A stretch of 64,000 bases of DNA from Berberis thunbergii. Lineage: Eukaryota > Streptophyta > Magnoliopsida > Ranunculales > Berberidaceae. Under the pieces are notes generated by a model that saw only the letters and a list, made by a program, of their open reading frames with translations, had not been told where the DNA came from and ran no database searches. A program made the position numbers and the translations under genes. The first letter of the stretch is position 1; each line of letters begins with the position of its first letter. Location: NCBI GenBank assembly GCA_003290165.1, contig QNQO01000196.1:186001-250000 (forward strand), in the 5' to 3' direction. Of this stretch, positions 50,261 to 62,532 are shown piece after piece.

Positions 50261-52189
50261 ATTAAAGGTTTCGACAACCCCTCTCATACCCTCAACCCTA
50301 TAATAGAAGCATGGACGAGATCTTATAAACAACAAGAAGCGTGCCCTGTTTTAATGAATCATGGTTCAAATACTTAGAACAACACAGTGAGAATGTATTT
50401 GTGAATTACGAATAAAATATTGATTGATGTATACGATGATTTTGAGAGTTATAAGTGCTTAACGATTTCATAAAGTCTAGTGGAAAATTTGGGTAAAGTA
50501 GCTTAGGAATTAATCATACAAGTAAAAAAGACCCAAGTAGATTCATGACAATTCAAGGTAATGATGACTAAATTCAAGAAGATTCAAGTGAAAGTCAATG
50601 AAATAGCCAAATAAGTCAAAGAAGGCGAAGACTAAGAAGACCAAGATTAAGGGAAATCAATATGATGAAAAGGTCTAGATAATGAATACTCGACAAAGTT
50701 GACTAAAGTCCACATGAATAGACTTAAAGAGCTAAGATTTTCAAACCCTGACAAGTATGGTCGACTAAACTAGGCAAATACCTTAGTTGACCATACTTGT
50801 TTTATTTCTAACAACACTTTACTAGTCGTTGGTTTGAAACTAGGCAAATACCTTAGGTGACCATACTTGTTTAATTTCTAACAGAACCACTTAACTAGAT
50901 GTTGGTTTGAATAGATAGTCGTTGAGGCCTGGTTGACCAAACTATCTAGAAAAAATACATTTTTTGAACAAGTTTATATAAATCATCGACTTTTTAACAC
51001 CACCACTATTGTTGAAAGACACCACATCCCTTACTTTATGAAGAACACCGCCAATATAAAAAAAAACCACCACCACAACTCTTCTCTCTCTCTCTTCTCC
51101 ACTATTTTCTCTCAAGGAACAACACCACTACCATCGCCTTCCTCCGCCCACCCGCCGGCAGGTCACACCTCTTATCTTCTCTTCTCCCCTCATCTCTTCT
51201 TCTTATTATTCTCCTCTCTTCTTGTTATCTACATTCTTCTTTTTATCTTTTTTTTTCATTTTATTCTATTTTCATCTATTTTTTCGTTCTGGCCTTGAGC
51301 ATATTCAAGCGAGCAATTTATATGTGAGGGAAAAATTATGGACACACAAACTTCTCACATATAATTATCATGAAAAAACGAATTTTTCAAAGAGTGAAAT
51401 AAATATGATCTCTCATATTACAATATCAATTACTTTTGAGAATGTTAAACCAAACACCATAGTTTTTGTATATTCAATCTTCACATCTACGAACCAAACT
51501 TTTATTTAAGATCAATTAGATTTTTATTATGTTGTAATAGGGCTTGGATTATGGCTAACAAAAATGAAAAAGGAGATACAAAATTTTTATGAGAATGGAT
51601 ACACCCTGTAATAAACACATAGGACACTAAAGACTAAATCAATGTTATACACCATTATTTTTTCTTCCTTCTAAATTCTTCTTCATTTTTTTTGTTTGAA
51701 ACATCGATCTTTTTTTTATAATGAATGAATTTATTTTTACCTTCTACACAATAAAAATTTTAACCATGAAGATTCATGGAATATATAGTTTCAGCTCTTT
51801 CTATTTGCCCATTTAAAAAATATATCCAACCATACACATTCTCATAGAAACTGGGTAAGGATAAAAATAATATGGGGTATTACTCCATAATTGGAGTATG
51901 TAATAGAGTATGGGTTAACAAAGAAAAGGCTATTCAAAGCTCAAAAGATTGCAAACAGATAATTATTACTAGGTAAGCTAAAAGACTAGAAAATGGTCAA
52001 AGAAAAATGTCTATATCACTTCCTAAGTTCTAGACGACATTATGACATCTCAACTAAATAAACCAAGAAGTTTTAGTATAATGTTTCAATTTTAATGTAA
52101 TTCTCAAAGTAATCAATAAGAGAAACAAGAATAATTATATCATCAATGAGTAATGCACAAAAAAATAAGTAAGAGTTTATTGAAACCCT
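50261..52189. other. Intergenic with a degenerate repeat and a pyrimidine-rich block
   Basis: 50380-50945 is the second copy of the degenerate repeat at 45440-46320, with gactaaactaggcaaatacc near 50763 and aaactaggcaaatacc again near 50837. 51060-51290 is a C/T-rich stretch (ttctcctctcttcttg and similar). No gene is supported. Confidence 0.45.
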
Positions 52190-53308
52190 AAAGAAAAATA
52201 TAATGGCTCAAAACTCACAAGGGTTAAGTCTCCACTATTATTCTAAGGCTCTTTAGTTAAATATTGCATCCATCAACTTCAAATTATGCTAACTTGGATT
52301 ATAGTGCAAGGATAGTCGAATTGAAAAATCTCATGAAATATATATAACATAAAGATAATATCAAATTTTATGCCTTCCTTTTAATACATCAATGTGACAA
52401 GTGATAAAATGTATTTCCTCATATCTAAAAGCATCAAACACTTGAAAAACATATTCATTTCATTGGAAAGAAACTTCAGATTTTGAATACATTTTCCTAT
52501 CAAGATTCTTCACCATTACCATATTTATAATTATCTAAGTATTCAATGGAGATTGAGTAGAATACAGTAATTAATCCATTTAATTATGAAATACATTTAA
52601 GTTCAAAATTTTGAAAAACAATTGCACCAAAAAAAAAAAACTCATAAACCTAAACAAAATATTGTCCTCAATGCATAAAAAATAATAATGACAAATGAAG
52701 GAAAAAATGTTGAAGGTTAGAGTGATATTACAATGGTGAGAGTTTTACCATTTTCAAAGAGATCATCCACCAATGAAAGCTATAAAACATAAGAATTGTG
52801 AACTTATCATGAGAAACTGATAAATCACATACATGACATGAAAAAATGCACAAACAAAGAAATTGCATGCAGCAGTTGTAAGTCAAAATCATTAGGTGTT
52901 AAATTAGAAGATCAAATCTTTTGACACAATGGGATGGTGGAAATTGAAATCATCATCACTTAACAAAAAGGGATCCACATAATTAATGCCAGTCAATGTG
53001 AAAATGATGCAAAGAGGCGTGTCTATAGATATATCAGGTGGTACATGTTTATCACAACAAAATGAATTGCACAAAAATAATGGCTAGACAACTCAACAAT
53101 ACCCCAAACCTGGAATTAACACTACCTACGGAATTGATTTTCTCATTAAAGGCAAGATTCCAAAGAATAATGAAAATCATACTTCATTCATGAGTCACTA
53201 GGAAGACATATGTTGAACGAGTCAAAACATCAAAAAATGGCTTAGGAAGCAAAGTAGTCTTATTCATACTAACCTCAAAAACATCATATGACTTGAGAGG
53301 TTGTAGAC

Positions 53309-53846
53309 TTACATTAAAAACATTGAATTACTAAATGATAATTTCATGATTCCATTCCTATAGTTAATAATAACATTGGATGTGGCAAAAAAATGAGTGA
53401 CCCAAAATAACTGGAATGTGACTGGAGAGTTGTAAACAAGTTGTGAATCAAGAATTATGAAGTCAACTAAAAAATAGAACATTTCAACTTTAACGATCGC
53501 ATTGTCTATAACACAACGGGAGACTCTGATAGATCTATCTGCCAATTAAAGTGTTACTTCAGTCGGTTTTAACTCGTCGAGACCTAATTGCTCATTATCA
53601 AAATAGTGCAATAAATTAACACTCGCCCCTATCCAAAAATGCCTTATCAATCACATGATCACCAATAACACAAGAAATGGTAGGGCACCCATGATCCTTA
53701 TGTTTAGATGGGGGTTCTGTGTTGAATAATTTAGTTGACTTGCTTAGCGATGAAAGTTTTTTTTTGTACATGTAACTTTCGATTCTATGTACAAAAACCT
53801 TCAAAAACTTGGCATAGGTAGGAACTTTCTTAATAGCATTGAGCAA
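53309..53846 (-). pseudogene. Athila protease region, broken
   Basis: KKVPTYAKFLKVFVHRI is the conserved segment between gag and protease. CPTISCVIGDHVIDKAFLD follows, where the aspartate of LDRGE marks the place of the DLGAS active site. After frame breaks, FYFLVDFIILD and HFFATSNVIINYRNGIMKLS follow. The ILGRPFL motif is degraded to LFWVTHFF. Inactive. Confidence 0.72.
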
Positions 53847-54599
53847 TGAGATATTAATGTGAACATATTTAAAAAATTTAATTACATTGTTGTCATTTGT
53901 TCATTTCTTTGACGGAGCAAACCACGATATAAACGGTTCCTTAGGCAAACAAGATGCTTGAGTAGGGTCAGAGTCAAGAGGATTATCTTAAAAAGGTGAG
54001 ACTTTATCAGTCTCCTTGTTAGATTGAGATGCAACATGTTTTAACTTAGACTAGGATGCAACAACACTCGAATCAAACATTCGTACCTAATTGTCAACTT
54101 ATTTTTGACTCCTAAGGGTAGTAATATATTTGACATCTTCATTGTAGGGCTTGGATGTGCTATCAATTATGAATTGACCCTTTGGGTTTCTAAACAGATT
54201 GACTATGAAATCCTCAAGGCTTTCTCTCAGTGAATTTCTGAGCAATTTGACTCACAGCTATCACAAGTTTATTAGTGGCTTGAGATTGGTGTTGAACCAT
54301 AGTTTTTAACTCTAATATAACTTGAGAATTCTGCTCAAGCATAATTTCAATACGTTGAATAAACGATTAACCGTTTCCTCTAAACTGAATGTGTTGGATA
54401 AAGGAAATTGAATAAATTGAGACCTAATAGAGCTAGGGGCCTGAAGAGCTTGGGAGACAACAGTCCCCTTTGGTGTGGGCATGGAACCAAGAGAGATTGG
54501 GATGCTTAGCTAAACCTGAGTTGTAATAGTTGGACTGTGGATTATTACCATGTCACCGAATAACATTTAAAGAATTGAATTAAGTTCAACAAAATATGC

Positions 54600-55492
54600 A
54601 GGATAATCATTTTGCAAATGACAATCAGCTATGGAATGACTCGAACTAGAACATGCAATTCAAACATCAGTCAAAAATTTCTTAGGCGGTGGGGGTTGAG
54701 TCATATTCAAAATTGCATCAATTTTCTTAGTCGTAGTCATAAAAATTGTTTACAACTTCGAGGCAGAAGGGGAATGAACAAATATTTCTTTAACTTCATA
54801 TATACCACCCTTACGCCTATCAAAACCCTTTCTCAAATAATCCCATTGTTTAGAATTTTTCGAAATAGTTTCAAAAAAGTCACAAATCTCATTAACACTC
54901 ATCTTCATAAGTGATCCACCATTAGTGGCATCAATCATATTGCAGTTTTGAGGGGTTGACGCATCTTGAAAGTATGGAACTAGATGCCATTTCTCAAATC
55001 CGTGATAGGGACACTTAACAATGAGTTCATTAAACCATTGCTAACATTAATAAAAATGCTCGTCCTCATTTTGTTGAAAATTAGACATATCTTTTCGAAA
55101 GGCATCCGTCTTATGATTGGAGAATATTTTGAGAAAAACTTTCTTGATAAAGCATCCCAAGTTGTGATGGTTCCCATCTCTAAAGAATTTAACCATGACT
55201 TTGCCTTATCTTTCAGAGAAAAGGGAAACATCCTAAAATGGACCTAATCATTTGAAAAGTTTGGGTATTTAAGGATAACACATATATTAAAAAATTCTTT
55301 GACATGAAGATATGAATCTTCTTTCTCAAAACCATAGAAGGAAGGTAAAAGATGGATGATGGATGGTTTGAGTTCAAAACTATTTGCAGTTATCTCAGGT
55401 AAGACAATGCAAGATGGAATATTGTTGTATAGAAGGGAGTAATAATCCTTAAAGACATTTTCCTCGGCCATCTCATTGGTCTCAATAGACAA
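54600..55492 (-). pseudogene. Athila gag, broken
   Basis: The N-terminal part (55492-55244) holds SFELKPSIIHLLPSFYGFEK, the counterpart of the FDIRPAI segment of the first element. After a shift, FPFSLKDKAKSWLNSLEMG and WDALSRKFFSKYSPI (55231-54980) form the gag core. NEICDFFETISKNSKQWDY (about 54900) is the end of the core. Frameshifts lie near 55240 and 54960. A zinc knuckle is not clear. Confidence 0.77.
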
Positions 55493-56728
55493 GGAAGGGG
55501 ACCTAGAAAGATAACGGGAACTTCAAGGAACTTTTTGGGGTCTTCACGGACTATCCTATTCTTAGATTACGCATTAGGTACGCAAAATCTAATAGACACC
55601 AGAGTTTCAAAGTTAACACTCCTTAAAAATGTTCAAATTTTTTTTTTTAATGCAAGCCTAACCACTATATGAAGATGATTTAACTCTAAAAAAATAAAAA
55701 CAAAGGAATCCTAAACAAAACTTAAATAATGCACAAACAAGATGAATGTCAAACAAACTTAGACAAAAACCTAAGAAAAACTCATTTTTACCTTGAATTT
55801 TGCTACTAATGAATGGCTCAAATTCAATTTATCTAACCGTGGGGAGACACTGTAATTTCCTATCAATCTGCCACCACAAAAGTTCTCATACATCTTTTTC
55901 CACTTTTCAGATTAAAGTGTAATGTCAATTTCAAAGCAATTCTAAGATAGGATATGTTCATTCACTTGACTACTTTAAGCTTTCCAACTTCTAAAGAGGG
56001 GTTTCATGAACATGAAACATGTCCTAGAAATTATCTTGATACAAATATTAAATAGTGAAGACTTAAGTTTCTAACCCTAAAATAGATGGTGGTTAACCTA
56101 TTCGTGGGAGAGGGCATGAAATTTACAAATCAATCTTGCCACTATTCAAATTTGCATGCAATACTAACTAAAAAAATAACCAAAACACCAAGTAATCACG
56201 ACAAAAACCGCTGGCAGATGTGGTAAGGTGAAGTTCCTTCTGGTGTGAATCTTTTTGGGGTTACTTGCAATGTCGGCTAGAAGTCGAGTTGCCTTCGATC
56301 AGAGGCACTATCCACTTGACAACTCTCCGACTTCTAAGAATGTCCTCCTGAATCGCAACCTGAAAAGAAAAATGACAATGCAATCTAAAAAGAAAAATGA
56401 CAATGCAATCTATGTAAATTTTTTTATTTGTTTGCTTTGCTAATTTTCGTTTTTCTTTTTTTCATGACCTCTGCTTTTCACCTCATTCCCACGAGAACAC
56501 CTATGAATACACGTGTATGATTGTCTGCAAACCAATGCAACAAATTAGAATTCAAACTAATAAAGAGAATCAAATTTATGCCTAACCTGAAAATTTTAAA
56601 CTAACAAAAGCTAATAACAGACAAATTAATTATCAAGCAATTCTTAACACAACTCCTAAACAAAGAAAATTAAACCTAAACTACAAACTAGTGAAAATAA
56701 ACCCTGGACTTCGATTGCACTGTTACAA
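55493..56728 (-). other. Athila remnant leader, no gene seen
   Basis: Lies between gag and the primer site of the minus-strand remnant. An 18-bp unit (aagaaaaatgacaatgcaatct) is duplicated near 56366-56411. A 62-codon plus-strand frame (56255-56443) looks incidental. Confidence 0.5.
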
Positions 56729-56746
56729 TCCCTAGCAACGACGCCA
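56729..56746 (-). other. Primer-binding site of the Athila remnant
   Basis: tggcgtcgttgctaggga on the minus strand, close to the tRNA-Asp-type motif of the lineage. It lies a few bases from the LTR edge. Confidence 0.8.
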
Positions 56747-56752
56747 AAAATT

Positions 56753-58000
56753 TGATGTAGATTTTACTAACTTAAATTAATAAGCTAATAAACCTAATTG
56801 TTATACCGCAAGCGCACAATTATCTAACTAGTAGACAATGGAAAATACAAGTCGATCGGATGAGAATTGAAGACACAATCGAAAACGAAAATCTATTTAG
56901 ACTAATTTAAAAAAGGGTTACAACGATTCAAAATTTCTAAATTAACGTAATAAAATAAGAAACTAAAACATTGAATTAATAAGGCAATTAGGATATGAAC
57001 ACCGACATCGAATCCACTATAGGTTCTTTGAGAATTGTTTAAACCTAACTTACTCTTTTCATAAAGTGAGAAGCATTAGAGATGAACAGTCCCTTACTTG
57101 CAGATCGATGATGTGAGTGTTACTAACACTAGGATTTTTCTAAACTCACTATCAATTTCAGCAAATATTTAAACCCCCAACATTGAGTGTTTTGCTATGA
57201 CACACACAATCACAAGTTTAACACATCAATTAAAATATGCATCAAATATTAACAAAAAGTACTCCAACTGCTGACTAGTCTAGATATCAAACCCGATATG
57301 ATCGATGAAAGCAATTCATCAATATTCAGAAATTAATTGTATTTGACAATGAAGCAAAAAGAAAACAAACATTTAAATTAAATAAACTTTCTAGAAACCC
57401 GTGGTTTCATCTTCTCCTCAGCACGAAATTTAAAAACTCGTGATAGAGGTGATCATGGCAGTGGCGTTGGTCAATTCTATCTCCACCTCAATTAATGTGT
57501 TTCACAAAAGGGCGTGGATGCGTCGTGGTGGTGGAAAAGAAAATGATGGTGGTGAATAACGTGATAGAGAAATTTAAATACTTATTCTTCCATGTGTGAT
57601 CTTCTTCACTATTGTTGTGCGAACGAGCTCTCTGTGTCCACATCTGGTGGTTGCAAGAAGAAGAGAAAGCGTGACGGATCTGTGAGGTAGAAGGGTTTGT
57701 GATGGAAAAGAAAATGAGAAAGAAAAAGGGAAGGGTCTATTTGGTTGTGACTGCCAAAAAAAAAAAGGAGAAAAGGGGAAGAAGAAAGGGAATCAGTAAT
57801 TGGAGACTAGGGTTGACTATGGGCTTTGGCTTCATCTTCCACACCTCTACATGAAAATCCAATACATGTTCTTCGAAATTCGTCGCGCTAGTGCAGTTTC
57901 ATAATGTAAGCTCCAAATCCTACAAAAACATGAAAGCGAAATAATTAAAATAAAATACTTGAAACACTAAATTACGTGAATATCACCTCGCAACCCTGTT
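56753..58000 (-). repeat. 5' LTR of the Athila remnant (outer edge uncertain)
   Basis: The inner edge is tgatgtagattttac on the plus strand, next to the primer site. The LTR extends to the right for an unknown distance; I place the edge at about 58000 only provisionally because no second LTR is available for comparison. Confidence 0.55.
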
Positions 58001-58711
58001 GCAACCCACAATCATCTACTTCGCACCCCTGTTTCAGCCTCCAAAAATCTACCTCGCTGCCCTATTTCAAAACCAACAAACACCTAATTTGGCCACCTCG
58101 CAACCCTCTTTCATAGCCACAAATGACGACATTGCAACCTCTATTTAAACCCATAAAACACCAAATTGCAGCCTTCGTTTTAGCATATTTGATAGCGAAC
58201 CAAGCGATTCTGGACGACAAGCTCTGGTTCGATCTTCATCGGATCTGTGACAGAGGCAGAGGATAGTGTTGAAGAAGATAAGTTTTGTTAAGGAAGAAGA
58301 TAAAAATGGGTGTTTTGATAAGAATCCTTAAACTGTCCTTGAGATGCATTTTACACACATACACATCACAAAAAATGGGTAATTTAGGCATTATGAAAAT
58401 ACCTGGGAGGTGCACGCATGACAAATGAAAGATATTGATTAGGAATGGGAGACCACGGCTGAGCCAAAAATGGGGGAGTGCTCCTATTTATGAACAATAT
58501 GGGGTGTGGCCCTCAAAGCCAAAAAGTTGGACATGTAATGGCAAGTATGTAAACACGATGGCTAAGAGTGTATGTAACTTTAATGTCAATGCCGACACTA
58601 ACCCTTAGCATGCTTAGTACTAACCTTTTGCTGACAATTGATGTACCTGATAACTTGGTGATCAAATTAGGGATGAATTCACGGTGGATGATATACTGAT
58701 GCCTATGACGC
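58001..58711. other. Possible rest of the Athila LTR and spacer
   Basis: Contains loosely repeated phrases such as cctcgcaaccct (58000-58135) and no coding sequence. Confidence 0.4.
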
Positions 58712-59451
58712 TAGGCTTGCACAACTGAATAGACCTCATCCCATCCCACATAGGTTCGGGACGGGACGAGATGAGCATATACTAAATAGTCTCCAATAAA
58801 TAATAACAAAAGAATTTCATCTTACATTGCTCAAACATCAATAATTCCAAATTTATGTACACATAACTTTCATCATAACAATATTTAATGTCATGTAAAA
58901 TTTATGATCTAATGAACTTACGATTTTATGTCAAACATCATCTGTGTACAAAACTAATATATGTTCGAAAAATGAAAAATAATGCACATTGACCAAATTT
59001 CGAACTACATAACTCATAGTGCAAAACTAAACCCAAACCTAAACCATTACGTGCATTTATTTACTACAAGAATAATTGTTCTATAACCAATTTAAAATGT
59101 GAAAAAGCATAAATTTGAATGAATCTATTTGACCTAAAATATCCAAACTAGAGTTTCTATCTAAACAAAAGGGTACCAAATCAAGCTTTTAAATTTTCAA
59201 ACAATAGATGTTTTGATTTGATCTCAACATATCCTAAACTTTCCTTTAGAATAGTAGCTTGATTAAAATTAATAATATAAATAAGTTCGGGAACGGACGG
59301 GATGGGCAATATTGAAAATTTTCATCCCCATCTCATCCCACTCTAGATCGGGACGGGACAATATTAAGATGAGTTTGATCAATCCCAAAAATACCCCCAA
59401 AAAATCAAAACTGGACGGGATGAGATCGTGGGATGGAATGCCCACCCCTAA
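58712..59451. mobile_element. Eroded hAT-like element
   Basis: The right end reads gggatggaatgcccacccct, a usual hAT terminus. Both ends carry the gggacggga and catcccatccca motifs in opposite orientation (58735-58770 and 59285-59430). The left terminus (taggcttgcac) is mutated and no 8-bp duplication is found. There is no transposase. Confidence 0.5.
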
Positions 59452-60618
59452 TCTCAGGTGGAAATTTATTGCTCTTTGAGCCTTATTTCTTTGTGATTGT
59501 CCAGTAAGACATGACATGTTATACAACTACCAGATACTTATTATACTTTTGTTTTTTACTTAAACTTTCTTTTTATTTACAATCAACCCTCCCATTGTAA
59601 GCATTTATTCTCCCATCAAACAATGACCCAATGAGCCAAATAAAATTTCTCAGTTGCATCAACAACTTCAACTCTCCAATAAAGATTGAGTATATTGTTC
59701 TTAGATGTCACTGAAGACTTGACTAATGTAACGGAAACGCTTACCCCTTCCTCCAAGTGTGTGAAAAATGCATGGAAAAATTACAAACCGATCACAATTT
59801 CTTGTGAATGCTCTAACTAAGTCGACTTTTTTGGTATGCAAATCACTTGGTTCGGGAGCTAAAAGAGTTGATCTTGGTAAACCATTCCACTTGGAAAATG
59901 TAAATAAGGTAGAAAAACAAATCAAAATCAAAAGTCTAGTTGAGCACAAGGATTGTGATTTCGTTTTTCGAGTTTATTTCGGTATCCTGATTTTAAGAAA
60001 TATTTTGGTGTGTAAAGAAAAACCTAAAAATTTCGAGGATACATAAAAATATATATAATGAATTTCGAGGATATATGAAAATGTTAAAACAAATAGATGC
60101 AAATATATAAATCTATTAAACATATTAAATGAAGCATAAATACCAAGAAATAAAACAAACGTGAAATCAATATATAATTGGAAAAGCAGGGGGTGGTTTT
60201 AAAAATCAATAAATAATTAGAAGAACTGATAATACGAAAAAATCCCTAAATTTACGAAAAAACTCCTAAATTTTTCAAAACAACCCTCGAGAAAATGTAA
60301 TTTTGGGTAGCTGAGTATTGTATTTTTACGAAAAAAAAAATTTAATGAAATTTTTTCGAAATTTACAAAAACAATATCGAAAATTTTCCAAAAACCCCTA
60401 AAAAAATGTAACTTTTAAGTTCGCACCTTTTTCTTTTCGTAATTTCAAAAGAACGAAATTTTCGTTGAAATTTTGCAAAATCACATTCCTTGGTTGAGCA
60501 TACCAATTAGAAGATTCAAAAGAAAGCTTACTATTTGTAATGAAAATTCAACTATTCCCCGCTCATTTGAATTTTATTTTCCTAACAATGGTATCCATAT
60601 TGAGGCCAACAATGATTT
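59452..60618. other. Intergenic, nothing recognised
   Basis: AT-rich. 60230-60480 is rich in aaattt and cgaaa runs. No gene is supported. Confidence 0.45.
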
Positions 60619-60731
60619 TTGGTTTTTTTTATCACTTAATCCCCCACTCCAATGTCACCGGTTGGGTTCAACCATGAGACCTAGTAATACCATCCGCCAT
60701 TGCTCAATCACTGAGCCATCACACCTTTAGC
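60619..60731 (-). mobile_element. SINE
   Basis: On the minus strand, an A box (tggctcagtgattgag, near 60714) and a B box (ggttgaaccc, near 60670) form a tRNA-like polymerase III promoter. The 3' end is an A-rich run (taaaaaaaacca). A 10-bp duplication, acaatgattt on the plus strand, flanks it at 60609-60618 and 60732-60741. The head differs from that of the SINE at 40455, so it is another family. Confidence 0.82.
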
Positions 60732-60741
60732 ACAATGATTT

Positions 60742-61883
60742 ATGGTTAGTTATCCTTTAGGGTGCCCTTGTTAACCATTTTGAAAAAAACAATTCCACTC
60801 GTTGCTAGTAAAGACTTATCTTTACCGACTAAAGACGCGTATGGAGTTTGGTCATTCGAAAAAGCTAGATTTTTATTTATTTATTATTTTCTTATTCATT
60901 AATGGATACTTTATTGACATAACAGAGCACATTATTGACACCCACCCATGTGAAACTTGATCCGCATTACCAAATCCATGGTCATCATCAATAAGCAAAT
61001 TTAACAAATATAGCTTTGCAAAGGACATTCATTCTCTAGTTTTTTAATAGACAACAGCAAATGTTGCTAAAATCCCCACTTCCACTTTGTAAAACAAACA
61101 TCTTATCTGTCTCTACACATGTCAAACTTCATTTGTTTTGTGGGAAAACAACTCCATACAAGTCAACTTATCAATGAAGTTTTGTAATTACAATTTCATT
61201 TAACCAATTTTCTAAAATATAATAAATAGTATGTTCTGTATAAATCCCATTATACCATAGTTTTATAGATCACAATTTACTTTACGTAAATGACACTTGA
61301 CGAATGGCAGTGAGCATGGATCAAATAAACGGTCATTGCATTTCAATGGTTCAAAATCAGTTATTGCATACAAAATAAGCTACATACACTTGTAAAACAA
61401 AAGTTCATTTTACATGTGCTATGTTTTTCTTATAAAACAAAAATAAATTCCACCAACTGGCATAATAATTGTCAATCGCCCCACTGACTACCATAGTCTA
61501 GAGATCAGTAAAAATAAAAAAAGATAAAAATAAAGATTTATTTTTGTTCTTGTTCCACCAATGTTTTGAGTACTCGCCATGCAAATATGACAATCAGTAA
61601 CTGTATTTATGCAGTTTAAAACACCGGCCACCATACCAACTCATGGTGTTCATCAGTAAACAAACATGGGGGTGGTCACGTTTTAATGCATATCTAAATG
61701 AGAGTTTGTCAAATTGAGCTAAACCCTATACACATTATCTAATATTAATAATTTTCTTAGAATTCAGCTCCAAATGAAGTAACGAAAAATATAGTACATG
61801 TATATATATATCATATTTTGATGTATACCTTGAAATACACATCTCGAATAGCTTCTTATACTAATTTGCACAACTCCTCAAAA
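60742..61883. other. Intergenic, nothing recognised
   Basis: AT-rich spacer to the left of the last copia element. No gene or clear repeat. Confidence 0.5.
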
Positions 61884-62469
61884 TGTTGGGGAAAACAAAG
61901 CAAATAACTACAAAGAAATTTTACCAATGAAAAAATCAAGTAATATCGCCAAACAAATATTCAATGCAAGCAAATAATCAATGCAAAATAAAGAACACCA
62001 AGATATACGTGAAAAACTCTTCAAGGTGAAGGGTAAAAAACCATGGGGCAAATCCAATCAATCTACTAATTAATAAAAGAAGTACAATGTTCTTCTCAAG
62101 CCTTTTGCCCAAGGCTTGAGGAATACAAGGAGCAATAAAATGGTTACCTCACAAGAGTTTCAAACAGCTTCCAATCAAAGAAAGAATACACCGAAACAAA
62201 CGGCACCAAAATCCGACAAGAAACGGATCCAAAACACACTTGTGAGTTCAATCTAACCCCAACAATCAACTCATCTTTCCCTTCTTTCTTTTCTCACAAT
62301 GGAGACACGCGGACGCAGCCATCGCACAAAACAAAAATGCAGGTCTGTCCTCTTTTTTCTTTTTTCTTTTTTCTTTATCTTCTGATATTTATAAGCATCA
62401 ATAGTAACCCTAGTTGCTATTTTAAATTCAGGGCATAGTCCACCCTAATGGGCTGGACCCGGCCCAACA
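61884..62469 (-). repeat. Copia 3' LTR
   Basis: Has the palindromic ends tgttgggg and ggcccaaca and is preceded (minus strand) by the tract gagggaaggatt at 62470-62481. Its inner part contains ctttttt-type pyrimidine repeats near 62350. The outer flank is caaaa; the matching flank is outside the window. Confidence 0.8.
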
Positions 62470-62481
62470 AATCCTTCCCTC
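62470..62481 (-). other. Copia polypurine tract
   Basis: gagggaaggatt on the minus strand, directly before the 3' LTR. Confidence 0.7.
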
Positions 62482-62532
62482 GAGACCATAAGGGGGAACC
62501 ATAGCCTAAGTACATTAGGCCATTCTAATGAG

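Larger units (their letters stand above)
52190..58000 (-). mobile_element. Athila-type remnant lacking most of pol (ends approximate)
   Basis: On the minus strand, from right to left: an LTR (inner edge 56753), a primer site, a leader of about 1.2 kb, broken gag (55492 to about 54600) and broken protease (53846-53309). A segment near 52230-52260 then matches the untranslated 3' region of the first Athila element (ggaataatagtggagact at about 12070-12090). Reverse transcriptase, RNase H and integrase are absent, so about 4 kb was lost. No left LTR is seen. The outer edge of the right LTR could not be fixed. Confidence 0.7.

Noticed and set aside
50933..51298. 121-codon plus-strand frame
   Set aside because: It arises from a C/T-rich stretch that naturally lacks stops in one frame; the product is low complexity.
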